A DNA stretch of 44,513 nt from Streptomyces sp. 8K308 (GCF_004348315.1 NZ_SMKC01000017.1:1-44513); one strand, 5' to 3'. Positions 17,894 through 26,150 are shown, numbered from the stretch's first letter. A program made the numbers and translations. The notes: generated from the letters alone by a model not told the origin.

Positions 17894-19153
17894 ATGCGTG
17901 CACTGCTTGTCTCCCTCATCGGAACCGCCTGCTCGGCCGCCCTGCTCGCCGCGCCCGCCCTGGCCACCGGGCGGCCGTCCACCGCCCCGGCGCCGCCGCC
18001 GGCCGGCGGCCTCCAGTCGCTCGCCCTGGGGCCGCTGGCCGCGATCGGCCCCGCCCGGCCGCCTGACGCCCGCCCGAGACCCGAGGGTGGCGGCGCGGAG
18101 CAGTCCGGGTTGCGGGGGCTGCCGGCCACCGTCACCGATCCGTTCTCGCTGCTCGGCGTCGTCTGGACGGACGCCGAGGCGCCCCTGAACGGCGAGGTAC
18201 GGGTTCGCACCAGGGACGCCGACACCGGCGACTGGTCCGACTGGCGGCAGCTCGACCCGTGGCCCGACCACGCCCCCGGGCCGGGCTCGGCCGAGGCGGC
18301 CGGCGGCGAGCCGCGCGGCGGCACCGCGCCGCTGTGGGTCGGCCCGTCGGACGGCGTCCAGGTCCGGGTACTGCCGGCCGCCTCCGGCGGGGGCGAGGAC
18401 ACGCGGGCCCGCGAACTGCCGGCCGGGCTGCGCCTCGAACTGGTCGTCCCCGGCACGCCGAGCGCCGGGGACGCCCCGGCCCCCGGCGAGGAGCCGGCGC
18501 CGCTCGCCGGCGCCGCCGACGACGGCCTGCGGCCGCCCATCGTGACCCGCGCCGGCTGGGGCGCCGACGAGAGCCTGCGGGAGAGCGGCTTCGTCTACAC
18601 GGACACCGTCAAGACCGTCTTCGTGCACCACACCGCCGGCAGCAACGACTACGCCTGCTCCGAGGTGCCGTCGCTCATCCGGAGCATCTACCTCTACCAC
18701 GTGGAGAGCCAGGGCTGGCGGGACGTCGGCTACAACTTCTTCGTCGACAGGTGCGGCACCCTCTACGAGGGCCGCGCCGGCGGCATCGCCGAGCCCGTGC
18801 AGGGCGCCCACACTCTCGGCTTCAACCACAACAGCGCGGGCGTCGCCGTCCTCGGCACCTACGACGACACCGGGGTGAGCGCCGACGCCCGCGACGCGCT
18901 GTCGCGACTGGTCGCCTGGAAGCTCGGCCTGCACGGCGTCGACCCGAGCGGCACGAGCAACCGCACGAGCACCGGCGGCCAGTGGCCGGCCGGTACCACC
19001 GTGGAGCTCGACAACGTGTCGGGACACCAGGACGCGTACCCGACGGACTGCCCGGGCGGAAAGCTCTACGACCTGCTGCCCACCATCCGCACCACCGCCA
19101 CCGAACTCCAGGGCACCCAGCCGGACGACGAGACGCCGCAGCCCGTCGCGTAG
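17894..19153 (+). CDS. Secreted N-acetylmuramoyl-L-alanine amidase / peptidoglycan recognition protein
   Basis: 419 residues from the ATG at 17894, chosen because AGGA lies about 8 bases upstream and the signal peptide begins at once (MRALLVSLIGT ... PALA); an ATG at 17876 is possible. A beta-rich region of about 180 residues precedes a PGRP/Amidase_2 domain (about 215-395): RAGWGADESLR, VFVHHTAGSNDYACSE (first zinc His), YHVESQGWRDVGYNFFVDRCG, GFNHNSAGVAVLGTYDD and GHQDAYPTDCPGG (second His, then the Cys ligand). All ligands are present, so it should cleave the amide bond between muramic acid and the stem peptide outside the cell. It fits the neighbouring wall-polymer genes. Confidence 0.92.
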   Translation: MRALLVSLIGTACSAALLAAPALATGRPSTAPAPPPAGGLQSLALGPLAAIGPARPPDARPRPEGGGAEQSGLRGLPATVTDPFSLLGVVWTDAEAPLNGEVRVRTRDADTGDWSDWRQLDPWPDHAPGPGSAEAAGGEPRGGTAPLWVGPSDGVQVRVLPAASGGGEDTRARELPAGLRLELVVPGTPSAGDAPAPGEEPAPLAGAADDGLRPPIVTRAGWGADESLRESGFVYTDTVKTVFVHHTAGSNDYACSEVPSLIRSIYLYHVESQGWRDVGYNFFVDRCGTLYEGRAGGIAEPVQGAHTLGFNHNSAGVAVLGTYDDTGVSADARDALSRLVAWKLGLHGVDPSGTSNRTSTGGQWPAGTTVELDNVSGHQDAYPTDCPGGKLYDLLPTIRTTATELQGTQPDDETPQPVA

Positions 19154-19163
19154 CCTGCCGGGC

Positions 19164-20075
19164 GTGCCGCATCGTGAGTGGACTCCCCAGGACCCGTACG
19201 ACCTGCGCCGCAGCCTGATGGTGCTGCGGCGCGGGCCGTACGACCCCGCGTTCCGGGCCGCCGCCGACGGCCCGCTGTGGCGCGCCACCCGCACCCCACA
19301 CGGCCCGGCCACCCTGCGGCTGACGGCCGGGCCGGCGGGCGTGGTCGCCGCCACCGCCTGGGGCCCCGGCGCCGACTGGGCGCTCGACACCCTTCCCGCG
19401 CTGCTCGGCGCGGACGACGACCCCGCCGCGTTCGTCCCCCGCCACCCGCTGGTCGCCGAGTCGCTGCGCCGCCACCGCGGGGTGCGTCTCGCCCGCACCG
19501 GCCTTGTGCTGGAGTCGCTGATCCCCTCGATCCTCGAACAGCGGGTCACCACCGAGGACGCCTACCGCGCCTGGCGCCTGCTGCTGCGCCGCTTCGGCGA
19601 GCCGGCCCCCGGGCCCGGCGCGGAGCTCGGCCTCTTCGTGCCGCCCGAGCCTCGGACCTGGGCGTTGCTGCCGTCCTGGGAGTGGCACCTGGCCGGCGTG
19701 GACGGCAAGCGTTCGGCGGCCGTGGTGCGCGCCGCGCGGCTGGCCCGCCGGATGGAGGAGGCCGCCGCGATGCCGCTGCCGGAGGCGCTGGCCCGCCTCC
19801 AGGCCGTCCCCGGCATCGGCCCGTGGACGGCGGCCGAGACGCTGCAGCGCAGCAACGGTGCCCCGGACGCCGTCACCGTCGGCGACCTGCACCTGCCCGG
19901 GACTGTCGGCTACGCGCTGGCCGGCGAGCGGGACGCGGACGACGAGCGGATGCTGGAACTGCTCGCCCCCTACGCCGGCCAGCGGTACCGCGCCGCACGC
20001 CTGATCCTGCTCGCCGGCGTCCGCCCGCCGCGCCGCGCGCCGCGCCAGCGGCACGCCCGCATCGCCCGGCTGTGA
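19164..20075 (+). CDS. AlkA-type DNA-3-methyladenine glycosylase, HhH-GPD superfamily
   Basis: 303 residues from a GTG 11 bp after the amidase stop. An N-terminal beta domain is followed by the HhH-GPD core. It contains ILEQRVTTEDAYRAWRLLLRRFG (the LxQQxxxxxA-type helix) and LQAVPGIGPWTAAETLQRS (helix-hairpin-helix). AVTVGDLHLP carries the catalytic Asp near residue 240. These elements define AlkA-like enzymes that excise alkylated purines in base-excision repair. The short spacing to the amidase gene permits co-transcription, although the two functions are unrelated. It is convergent with the thioesterase gene, with 15 bp between stops. Confidence 0.88.
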   Translation: MPHREWTPQDPYDLRRSLMVLRRGPYDPAFRAAADGPLWRATRTPHGPATLRLTAGPAGVVAATAWGPGADWALDTLPALLGADDDPAAFVPRHPLVAESLRRHRGVRLARTGLVLESLIPSILEQRVTTEDAYRAWRLLLRRFGEPAPGPGAELGLFVPPEPRTWALLPSWEWHLAGVDGKRSAAVVRAARLARRMEEAAAMPLPEALARLQAVPGIGPWTAAETLQRSNGAPDAVTVGDLHLPGTVGYALAGERDADDERMLELLAPYAGQRYRAARLILLAGVRPPRRAPRQRHARIARL

Positions 20076-20090
20076 TCCGGAAGACGGGCC

Positions 20091-20606
20091 CTACGCCCGC
20101 TCCTGCGCCCGGTCGCGCAGTTCCTGGATCTCCCGGCGCCGCGCCAGTCGATGGGTGCGGCGGATCTGCGCCTCCTGGTAACGGCCGCGGTCCCGGTCGT
20201 TCTCGGGGATCACCGGCGGCACCGGGCGCGGCTTGCCGTTCTCGTCGACGGCCGTGAACACCAGGTAGGCGGTGGCCACCCGGCTCGCGGGCCGTGACTC
20301 GTTCCACCGCTCGGCCAGCACCTTCACGCCGATCTCCATCGAGGTGCGTCCCGTCCAGTTGACCTGGGCGTGCACGTGGACCAGGTCGCCCACCCTGACC
20401 GGTTCGAGGAAGACCATCTCGTCCATCGAGGCCGTGACGGCGGGACCGCCCGAGTGCCGACCCGCGACGGCACCGGCCGCGTCGTCCACCAGCTTCATGA
20501 TCACGCCGCCGTGCACGGTGCCCAGCAGGTTGACGTCGTTCGGCGACATGATGTGGGAGAGCGTGGTGCGCGAGGCCGCGGTCGGCTTCCCGGGAAGGTC
20601 GGTCAT
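20091..20606 (-). CDS. Acyl-CoA thioesterase, hotdog fold (YciA/BFIT group)
   Basis: 171 residues. The hotdog domain shows LSHIMSPNDVNLLGTVHGGVIMKLVDDAAGAVAGRH, where the Asn/Asp and the HGG turn are the catalytic region. It continues with VTASMDEMVFLEPVRVGDLVHVHAQVNWTGRTSMEIGVKV. This is the acyl-CoA thioester hydrolase family that releases free fatty acids from CoA in the cytoplasm. A C-terminal extension of about 35 residues is charged and helical (YQEAQIRRTHRLARRREIQELRDRAQE), as is usual in actinobacterial members. A GAGG ribosome-binding site lies just before the ATG. It is divergent from LCP5 across 116 bp. Confidence 0.9.
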   Translation of the reverse strand: MTDLPGKPTAASRTTLSHIMSPNDVNLLGTVHGGVIMKLVDDAAGAVAGRHSGGPAVTASMDEMVFLEPVRVGDLVHVHAQVNWTGRTSMEIGVKVLAERWNESRPASRVATAYLVFTAVDENGKPRPVPPVIPENDRDRGRYQEAQIRRTHRLARRREIQELRDRAQERA

Positions 20607-20722
20607 ATCCTCAGCCTAGACAGCAGCGGCGCGGCCACCCAGTGCGACCGTTTGTGTCAGGTAGGCCACAGTCGGCCCCCCAGCTCCCGCGGGTCGTCTT
20701 ACCGCAGGCAGACTGCTGTGTT

Positions 20723-21994
20723 ATGAGCGACTGGCCCGACGGATGGACCGACGACGACCAGAACCGAAACCGCCGCCCCACGCCCGAGGGCGCGCGGGTC
20801 ATGCCCCACGTCCAGAGACCCCCGCGGCAGCGCTCACCGCAACACGACGCGTACCAGCCGGCTGGCCCGGTGCCCGGGCAGGGCGGCGGCCAGGGGCCGG
20901 GACACGCCCCGGGATACGACTCCGGTTACAACGAGGGCCAGGTCTACCGGGGCGCGGGCCGCCAGGGACCCCCGCCCCCACCGCCGGGCAACGACTATGA
21001 CGCGCACCCGCCGGGCCGCCCCCGCTGGGGCCGCCGCATCGGCTACACCGCGCTCGCCCTCGTGCTGGCGCTGGTGACGGTCGCCACCGCCACCTACTTC
21101 TGGGCGGACTCCAGGCTCCGCCGCGAGGTCGACCTCTCGATGGTCGAGGACCGCCCGCCCGCCGGCGAGGGGACCAACTACCTGATCGTCGGCTCCGACA
21201 GCCGCGAAGGCCTCTCCGAGGAGCAGCAGCAGGAACTGCACACCGGCAGCGTCGAGGGCAAACGCACCGACACGATGATGCTGCTGCACGTCGGCAGCAA
21301 CGGCAGCACCATGATCAGCCTGCCCCGCGACTCCTGGGTGACGATCCCCGAGTTCACCGGCTCCGAGTCCGGCAACCGCATCCCCGAGCAGCAGCAGAAG
21401 CTCAACGCCTCCTACTCCATCGAGGGCCCCTGGCTGCTGACCCGCACCATCGAGTACAACCTGGACATCCGCATCGACCACTACGTCGAGATCGGCTTCG
21501 CCGGCTTCGCCAATGTCGTGGACGCGCTGGGCGGCGTCGAGATGTGCCTGGACGAGCCGATCCAGGACGAGAACTCGGGCGCGAACTTCGAGGCCGGCTG
21601 CCAGCAGATGAACGGCGCCGAGGCCCTGGCCTTCAACCGCCAGCGGTACCAGGAGGCCGAGGGCGACCTGGGCCGCACCCAGAACCAGCAGGAGTTCCTC
21701 GGCACCCTCGCCGACCAGGCCGCCTCGCCGGCCACGCTGCTCAACCCGTTCCGCCTCTTCCCGGTGGCCAACGCGTCGCTCGACTCGCTGATCGTCGACG
21801 AGGACATGTCGCTGTGGGACCTGCGCTCCATGTTCTGGGGCATGCGCGGCGCCAACCGGATGAACATCCCGATCGCCGACCCCGGGTTCCAGACCCCGGA
21901 CGGGCAGTCGGCGGTGCTGTGGGACATGGAGCAGACCGAGACGCTGATGAACCAGCTGCGCAACGACGAGGAGGTCACGGTCGGCCAGGAGTGA
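20723..21994 (+). CDS. LCP family glycopolymer transferase 5
   Basis: 423 residues from the ATG at 20723; the frame is open upstream to 20642 but that part has no family similarity. A hydrophilic Gln/Pro/Gly-rich cytoplasmic region of about 100 residues precedes a membrane helix (IGYTALALVLALVTVATATYF). LCP motifs: NYLIVGSDSREGLSEEQ, MISLPRDSWVTIPE, LNASYSIEGP, ALGGVEMC, LAFNRQRYQEAEGDLGRTQNQQEFL and LLNPFRL. All catalytic elements are present, and there is no LytR_C domain. It belongs to the same glycopolymer ligation family as LCP1-3 but is separated from them by the TIGR03089, amidase, glycosylase and thioesterase genes. It is convergent with the deformylase gene. Confidence 0.92.
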   Translation: MSDWPDGWTDDDQNRNRRPTPEGARVMPHVQRPPRQRSPQHDAYQPAGPVPGQGGGQGPGHAPGYDSGYNEGQVYRGAGRQGPPPPPPGNDYDAHPPGRPRWGRRIGYTALALVLALVTVATATYFWADSRLRREVDLSMVEDRPPAGEGTNYLIVGSDSREGLSEEQQQELHTGSVEGKRTDTMMLLHVGSNGSTMISLPRDSWVTIPEFTGSESGNRIPEQQQKLNASYSIEGPWLLTRTIEYNLDIRIDHYVEIGFAGFANVVDALGGVEMCLDEPIQDENSGANFEAGCQQMNGAEALAFNRQRYQEAEGDLGRTQNQQEFLGTLADQAASPATLLNPFRLFPVANASLDSLIVDEDMSLWDLRSMFWGMRGANRMNIPIADPGFQTPDGQSAVLWDMEQTETLMNQLRNDEEVTVGQE

Positions 21995-22033
21995 CGGGCC
22001 GGCTCACCCCTTCTCCCTCACCCCGTTCTTTTC

Positions 22034-22666
22034 TCACCCTTTTCCACGCCGTTCCGCCCGGGCCGCGCGGCGGGCGATGACCTGGTCCCGCAGGGTCCCC
22101 ATCTCCCGCAGCGCGGCCTTCCGCTCGCGGGCCGCGAGCCGGTCCACGTAGAGCCGACCGTTCAGGTGGTCGGTCTCGTGCTGGAGGCAGCGCGCGAAGT
22201 AGCCGCGGCCCTCGATCACCAGCGGTCGGCCCGCCAGGTCCACGCCGCGCACGACGGCGTGGTCGGGGCGGGCCAGCGGCACATAGGGCCCGGGCACCGA
22301 CAGGCACCCCTCGGGCTCCTCGAGCAGGGTGCGCCGCTCGGCAGGCACCTCGTCGAGCACCGGGTTGGCGATGTGCCCGACGTGCCGCACCCCCCACTCG
22401 TCCGTCATGTCCCAGACGAAGAGCCGCAGATCGACGCCGACCTGGTTGGCCGCGAGCCCGGCGCCCTCGGCGACGTCGAGGGTGGCGAACATGTCGTCCA
22501 CCAGGGTGGCCAGCTCGGCGGAGCCGAACTCGGTGAGCTCGCGGCAGGGCCGGTGCAGCACCTTTTCGCCGATCACCGTGATCAGCCGCACCGACCCGCG
22601 CACCGCCTCGGGCGAGGGTACGGGGTAGGCGTCGACGGGTTCCCCCTGGACCAACACGGCGGCCAT
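22034..22666 (-). CDS. def: Peptide deformylase
   Basis: 210 residues. All three deformylase motifs are intact: GAGLAANQ at 68-75, EGCLS at 119-123 with metal ligand C121, and QHETDH at 162-167 with ligands H163 and H167 and the catalytic E164. The enzyme removes the formyl group from nascent proteins. The N terminus is about 20 residues longer than in E. coli, as is common in actinobacteria. AAGGAG precedes the ATG. It is divergent from an ArsR-type regulator, with a palindromic operator at 22708-22730 between the two starts. Streptomycetes usually carry more than one def gene, so this may be an accessory, regulated copy (inference). Confidence 0.93.
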   Translation of the reverse strand: MAAVLVQGEPVDAYPVPSPEAVRGSVRLITVIGEKVLHRPCRELTEFGSAELATLVDDMFATLDVAEGAGLAANQVGVDLRLFVWDMTDEWGVRHVGHIANPVLDEVPAERRTLLEEPEGCLSVPGPYVPLARPDHAVVRGVDLAGRPLVIEGRGYFARCLQHETDHLNGRLYVDRLAARERKAALREMGTLRDQVIARRAARAERRGKG

Positions 22667-22707
22667 GGCGCAACTCCTTCGTGGGCTCCGGGACTTGACC
22701 CTGCGCC

Positions 22708-22730
22708 TTGCAAAGTACCAGACTTTGCAA
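22708..22730. promoter_or_regulatory. Palindromic operator TTGCAAAGT-N5-ACTTTGCAA
   Basis: A perfect 9-bp inverted repeat with spacer ACCAG ends one base before the GTG start of the ArsR-type regulator, 42 bp upstream of def. The right half continues into the self-palindrome CTTTGCAAAG (22723-22732), and the left half is within one base of it. This is a strong candidate for an autoregulatory winged-helix operator that could also control def. Confidence 0.75.
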
Positions 22731-22731
22731 A

Positions 22732-23259
22732 GTGACCGAAGAAGACGAGTCCCCCGCCCGCCCGGCCGACACCTCCTTCGAGGCGCACCCGGTGCGCCGG
22801 GCGCTGCTCGACCTGCTGGCCGAACTCGGCACCGTCACCTCGACCGAGGCGGCCCGCCGGCTCGGCCACAGCTCCGGGCTCTGCTCGTTCCACCTGCGCC
22901 AGCTCGCCCGGCACGGCCTGATCGAGGAGGCCCCGCACACCGGCGGCGGCCGGATCCGCCCCTGGCGGCTGCGCGCCCCGGCGGAGCCGGACCCCGGCTT
23001 CGACCTCCTCGCGCGCGGCCTGGAGGACGAGAGCTACCAGCGTTGGCTCGCCCACCGCGACGCCGCGCCCGAGGAGTGGCGGCGGGACGAGGCGTTCTCC
23101 GCCGTCGTCCACGTCACCCCGGCCGAGCTGGCCCGCCTCGGCGAGCAGATCCGCGCCCTCCTCGCCCCCTACCAGGACCGGCGCGGCCGACCGGCGGCCG
23201 CCGCGCCCGTCGCCGCGATCGCCCGCCTCTTCCCGCTGGTCGCGCCGAGGGACGAGTGA
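22732..23259 (+). CDS. ArsR-type winged helix-turn-helix transcription regulator
   Basis: 175 residues from the GTG at 22732, directly after the palindromic operator; starting further upstream would place the operator inside the coding sequence. The winged helix-turn-helix (about 15-75) reads [50 protein letters not shown]. Then comes a wing with [10 protein letters not shown] and a C-terminal effector region of about 100 residues with no recognised metal-binding cysteines. It is therefore probably not a metal sensor; the ligand is unknown. Because its start codon abuts the operator, its mRNA is probably leaderless or very short-leadered. Candidate targets are itself and def. Confidence 0.85.
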   Translation: MTEEDESPARPADTSFEAHPVRRALLDLLAELGTVTSTEAARRLGHSSGLCSFHLRQLARHGLIEEAPHTGGGRIRPWRLRAPAEPDPGFDLLARGLEDESYQRWLAHRDAAPEEWRRDEAFSAVVHVTPAELARLGEQIRALLAPYQDRRGRPAAAAPVAAIARLFPLVAPRDE

Positions 23260-23266
23260 TAGACCG

Positions 23267-23515
23267 GTGCCCATGGATTATCCGGTGCCCATGGATGTGG
23301 TGGACCTGGAACTGCCCGGCGTGGCCGAGCCGTCGGCCGCGGATGGCGGGGCCGGCCGGCCCCGCGTCGCCTGCCGGCTCTGCGGCCGGCCGCTGCACGA
23401 CCGCGAGGCGCGGCTGTGGGGCCTCGGCCCCGACTGCCGCGCCAAGCTCGCCCTCCGCACGGCCCCGCGCCCGCCGGAGCACCCGGTGGAGCAGGACCCG
23501 CTGCCCGGGGTGTGA
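23267..23515 (+). CDS. DUF6011 family small zinc-knuckle-like protein
   Basis: 82 residues from a GTG 7 bp after the regulator stop. The core CRLCGRPLHDREARLWGLGPDC holds a CxxC pair and a later GPDC, a four-element metal-binding pattern found in DUF6011 proteins. The function is unknown. The N-terminal VPMDYP/VPMD stretch is encoded by a 15-bp direct repeat CCGGTGCCCATGGAT (23264-23278 and 23282-23296), so two or three in-frame starts compete (GTG 23267, ATG 23273, later GTG or ATG). Its closeness to the regulator gene suggests co-transcription. Confidence 0.7.
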   Translation: MPMDYPVPMDVVDLELPGVAEPSAADGGAGRPRVACRLCGRPLHDREARLWGLGPDCRAKLALRTAPRPPEHPVEQDPLPGV

Positions 23516-23533
23516 GCCCGCCTCGTCGCCACG

Positions 23534-23866
23534 TCAGGCGTCGAAGCGGCGGCAGGCGTCGTCGATGTGACCGAGATACCGGTGGGTCCAGTCACACATC
23601 GCGTCGACCGTCTTCCGCAGGCCACGGCCCGCCTCGGTGAGCTCGTAGTCGACCCGCGGCGGCACGATCGGGTACACGGTCCGCGCCACCAGGCCGTTGC
23701 GCTGCAGCATGCGGAGGTTCTGCGTGAGCATCTTGTGGCTGACGCCCTCCACCTCGTTCCGCAGCTCGCTGAACCGGAGCGTCCGCTCGCCCAGCGCCTC
23801 GGTGATCAGCAGCGCCGTCGTCGATGGTGACCGGCCGGATCGCACAACGCGGCGTATGAGGGGCAA
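23534..23866 (-). pseudogene. HxlR-family regulator, 5' end replaced by IS110 sequence
   Basis: From about position 23820 downwards the minus strand encodes a normal HxlR/DUF24 winged helix: TALLITEALGERTLRFSELRNEVEGVSHKMLTQNLRMLQRNGLVARTVYPIVPPRVDYELTEAGRGL. The usual N-terminal part (Cys-Pro ... GDKW and the first helix, about 25-30 residues) is absent. The codons in its place (MPLIRRVVRSGRSPS) are antisense to IS110 transposase codons. The first winged-helix helix is thus incomplete, so the protein is probably non-functional, though an open frame of 110 codons remains. It would have lost its own promoter and divergent target gene at the same junction. Confidence 0.8.
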
Positions 23867-24650
23867 GTCCGGCCCGATCGACGCCTATGCCGCCGCGACG
23901 GCCGTGCTGTCCGGCCGGGCCACGGGCACTCCCAAGAGCCGGGACGGCGTGGTCGAGGCGGTCCGAGCCCTGCGGACCGCCCGCCGCAGCGCGGTCAAGG
24001 CCCGCACCCAGGCGATGAACCAATCCGGGGCCTGCTCGTGGCGGCTCCCGCGATGCTGCGTGAGCAGGTCGCGGGCCTGGACCGGACCGCGCTGATACGC
24101 ACCCTGGCCCGGCTGCGGCCCGGTGACGACCTGGCACGCCCGCTGGCCGCGACCCGGGCGGCCCTGCGCCGCCTGGCCCGCCGTCACCAGGCCATGGACG
24201 CCGAGATCACCGAACTGCACGCGGAGATCGGTCCCCTGATGAAGCAGGCCGCCCCCGTACTACTGGACTTGTTCGGTGTCGGCCCGGAGACCGCCGGGCA
24301 GCTGTTGGCCTCAGCCGGGGACAACCCCGAGCGCATGCGCTTCCGAGGCGGCGTTCGCACACCTGGCCGGCGTCGCCCCGATCCCAGCGTCGTCCGGCCG
24401 CACCCACCGCCACCGCCTCAACCGGGGCGGCGACCGAGCCGCGAACAACGCCCTGCACACCATCGTGCCGGTCCGCATGCGCTACGACGAACGCACCCGC
24501 ACTTATGTCGAACGCCGCACGAAGGAAGGACTGTCCAAGCCAGAGATCATGCGCTGCCTCAAGCGATTCGTCGCCCGCGAGGTCTACCGCGCCCTGACCG
24601 GCACACCAGCCCAACAAACCACTCAAACCGACCTTGCTCCTGCGGCTTGA
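23817..24650 (+). mobile_element. Truncated, frameshifted IS110-family transposase
   Basis: Similarity begins within codons VVDGDRPDR, followed by RGKSGPIDAYAAATAVLSG (family KSDPxDA, the last part of the DEDD domain; one Asp is Gly here). It then runs through the coiled central region to the C-terminal Transposase_20 part with SSGRTHRHRLNRGGDRAANNALH, which holds the conserved Ser. The frame changes near 24030 and near 24335. About 100 N-terminal residues and the left end are missing; in IS110 elements the left end encodes the bridge RNA, so that is lost too. About 24 bp separate its stop from the next gene's stop. It is an immobile remnant. Confidence 0.85.
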
Positions 24651-24674
24651 CACCTACAGGAGCATCCGCGGCGG

Positions 24675-25097
24675 CTACCGGATGTCGTGGTCGGGGTGGG
24701 CGCGGTCGTACTGGCGCCGTGCCTCGGCGATGACGGCGCGATGGCTGAGGGACCAGTCGGCGAGCGCCTTGACCAGGTGGGTGAGGCTGGCCCCGGTCTC
24801 GGTCAGCCGGTAGTCGACCTGGGCCGGGACGGTCGCGTACACAGTGCGGAGGACGAGCCCGTCGCGTTCCAGCCTGCGTACGGTGAGGGTGAGCATGCGC
24901 TGGGAGATGCCGTCGATGGCGCGTTGCAGCTCGCGGAACCGGCGCGGCCCGCTCGCGAGTTCGACGATCACGAGGACCGACCACTTGTCCCCGACGCGGT
25001 CCAGGACGTCGCGGATCCCGCAGTCCGGGTGATCCGCGCGCCCACAGGGGTCGAGGTCGGCGGGCGCGCTGGTTACCCCGGTGTGCGTGGGTGACAT
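24675..25097 (-). CDS. HxlR-family transcription regulator (QorR-like)
   Basis: 140 residues from the ATG at 25097. It has the full HxlR winged helix: an early Cys pair (CGRADHPDC), IRDVLDRVGDKWSVLVIVELASGPRRFRELQRAIDGISQRMLTLTVRRLERDGLVLRTVYATVPAQVDYRLTETG-type helices and wing (listed here by motif), and a basic tail. HxlR proteins divergent from QOR2-type oxidoreductases (QorR/qor2) are redox- or quinone-responsive repressors that sense through an N-terminal Cys. The same divergent arrangement occurs here, 78 bp apart. Its 3' end adjoins the IS110 remnant but appears complete. Much longer upstream reading-frame extension overlaps the oxidoreductase gene and is rejected. Confidence 0.88.
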   Translation of the reverse strand: MSPTHTGVTSAPADLDPCGRADHPDCGIRDVLDRVGDKWSVLVIVELASGPRRFRELQRAIDGISQRMLTLTVRRLERDGLVLRTVYATVPAQVDYRLTETGASLTHLVKALADWSLSHRAVIAEARRQYDRAHPDHDIR

Positions 25098-25146
25098 CGA
25101 ACTGCCTCCTTGTGGCCGGTACGTCGGCGGATCAGGATCAAGCGTA

Positions 25147-25161
25147 GTTACCGGTGAGAAC
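25147..25161. promoter_or_regulatory. Candidate HxlR operator GTTACCGGTGAGAAC
   Basis: An imperfect inverted repeat (GTT ... AAC around ACCGGT) in the 78-bp gap between the divergent HxlR and oxidoreductase genes. Position fits an autoregulatory site, but the symmetry is weak. Confidence 0.3.
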
Positions 25162-25175
25162 CACGACGGAAGAGC

Positions 25176-26039
25176 ATGACTGACATGATCCTGGTGACCG
25201 GTGCGAACGGGAATCTCGGCGCGGCCACCCTCACGGCGCTGCACGCCCGCGGTGCGCTCGCGACCGGCGGCAGCCGCACCCCGACCGACGGGATGCGGCG
25301 GCTCGACTTCGACGCCCCCTCCGGCATCGACCTCACGGGCGTGTCGACCCTGGTGCTGGTCTCCGCCGGCTACGCCGAGGACGACCAGGTCGTCGGGCGG
25401 CACGCGGCTGTCCTGGACGCCGCCGTCCAGGACGGGGTCCGGCACGTCGTCTACACGAGCCTGACCGGCGCCGGCGACCACCTCGCCTTCGCGCTGGCGC
25501 ACCGCGCCACCGAACGACTGGTGCGCACGTGCGGGCTGCCGTGGACGATCCTGCGCAACGGCCTCTATGCCGAACTCTTCGGTGGTCTGCTGATGTGGGC
25601 CGACGACGTCGTGGAGTCCGCGTTCGGCGACGGCGCCCTGGCCGCGGTCGCCCGCGCGGACCTCGCCGAGGCCGCCGCGATCGTCGCGGCGGATCCGGCA
25701 CCACACGGCGGGCGCGCCTACGACCTGGTCGGCACGCCGATCACGGCCGCGCGGGTGGCCGACCAGCTGGGAGTCCCGCACCGGAGCATCGGCCTGGGTG
25801 AGTACCGGCGCAGGCTCCTCGACGAGGGGTCGGGACTGCTGCCGTTCCAGCCGCCAATGCTCGCCTCGATCGCGACCAGCGTCCGGCACCGCTTTCTGGA
25901 CGGCACCTGCTCCGACCTGGTGGACATCCTCGGCCGCCCGCTCCGCGACCCACTCACCACGGCGGCCGCGGCCGCGGCCGCCACGAGGCCGGCGCCCGAC
26001 CGGACACCGGCCGGCGACGCGCGGCCCACGACGGCCTGA
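25176..26039 (+). CDS. NAD(P)H-binding quinone oxidoreductase-like protein (QOR2/NmrA type)
   Basis: 287 residues. The N terminus MILVTGANGNLGAATLTAL is a Rossmann GxxGxxG dinucleotide-binding motif. LVLVSAGYAEDDQVVGRHAAVLDAAVQDGVRHVVYTS and the later LRNGLYAELFGGLL are typical of the YtfG/QOR2 subgroup of atypical short-chain dehydrogenases, which lack the Tyr-x-x-x-Lys pair and reduce quinones with NADPH. The C terminus is an Ala/Pro-rich tail. It is divergent from the HxlR regulator and probably controlled by it. Confidence 0.85.
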   Translation: MTDMILVTGANGNLGAATLTALHARGALATGGSRTPTDGMRRLDFDAPSGIDLTGVSTLVLVSAGYAEDDQVVGRHAAVLDAAVQDGVRHVVYTSLTGAGDHLAFALAHRATERLVRTCGLPWTILRNGLYAELFGGLLMWADDVVESAFGDGALAAVARADLAEAAAIVAADPAPHGGRAYDLVGTPITAARVADQLGVPHRSIGLGEYRRRLLDEGSGLLPFQPPMLASIATSVRHRFLDGTCSDLVDILGRPLRDPLTTAAAAAAATRPAPDRTPAGDARPTTA

Positions 26040-26096
26040 GCCGGCCACGCGCGCCGCCGAACGCACGGGTCCCGGCCGCCTCCTACCCGCAGCTCT

Positions 26097-26150
26097 CTAT
26101 CCGTGGCTCTATCCGTGGCTCTCTATCCGTGGCTCTCTATCCGTGGCTCT
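26097..26150. repeat. Tandem 14-bp repeat CTATCCGTGGCTCT, four copies
   Basis: Units begin at 26097 (12 bp, shortened), 26109, 26123 and 26137. The last copy covers the stop codon and final codons of the NTF2-like gene on the minus strand, so the repeats are copies of that gene's 3' end. Each carries TAG on the gene strand; the three copies beyond the stop are non-coding. Confidence 0.9.

Noticed and set aside
25098..26066. A 463-residue version of the HxlR protein starting near 26066.
   Set aside because: The extra part is antisense to the oxidoreductase gene. The ATG at 25097 gives a normal HxlR length.
26097..26150. CRISPR array.
   Set aside because: The 14-bp units are contiguous with no spacers and no cas genes are nearby.
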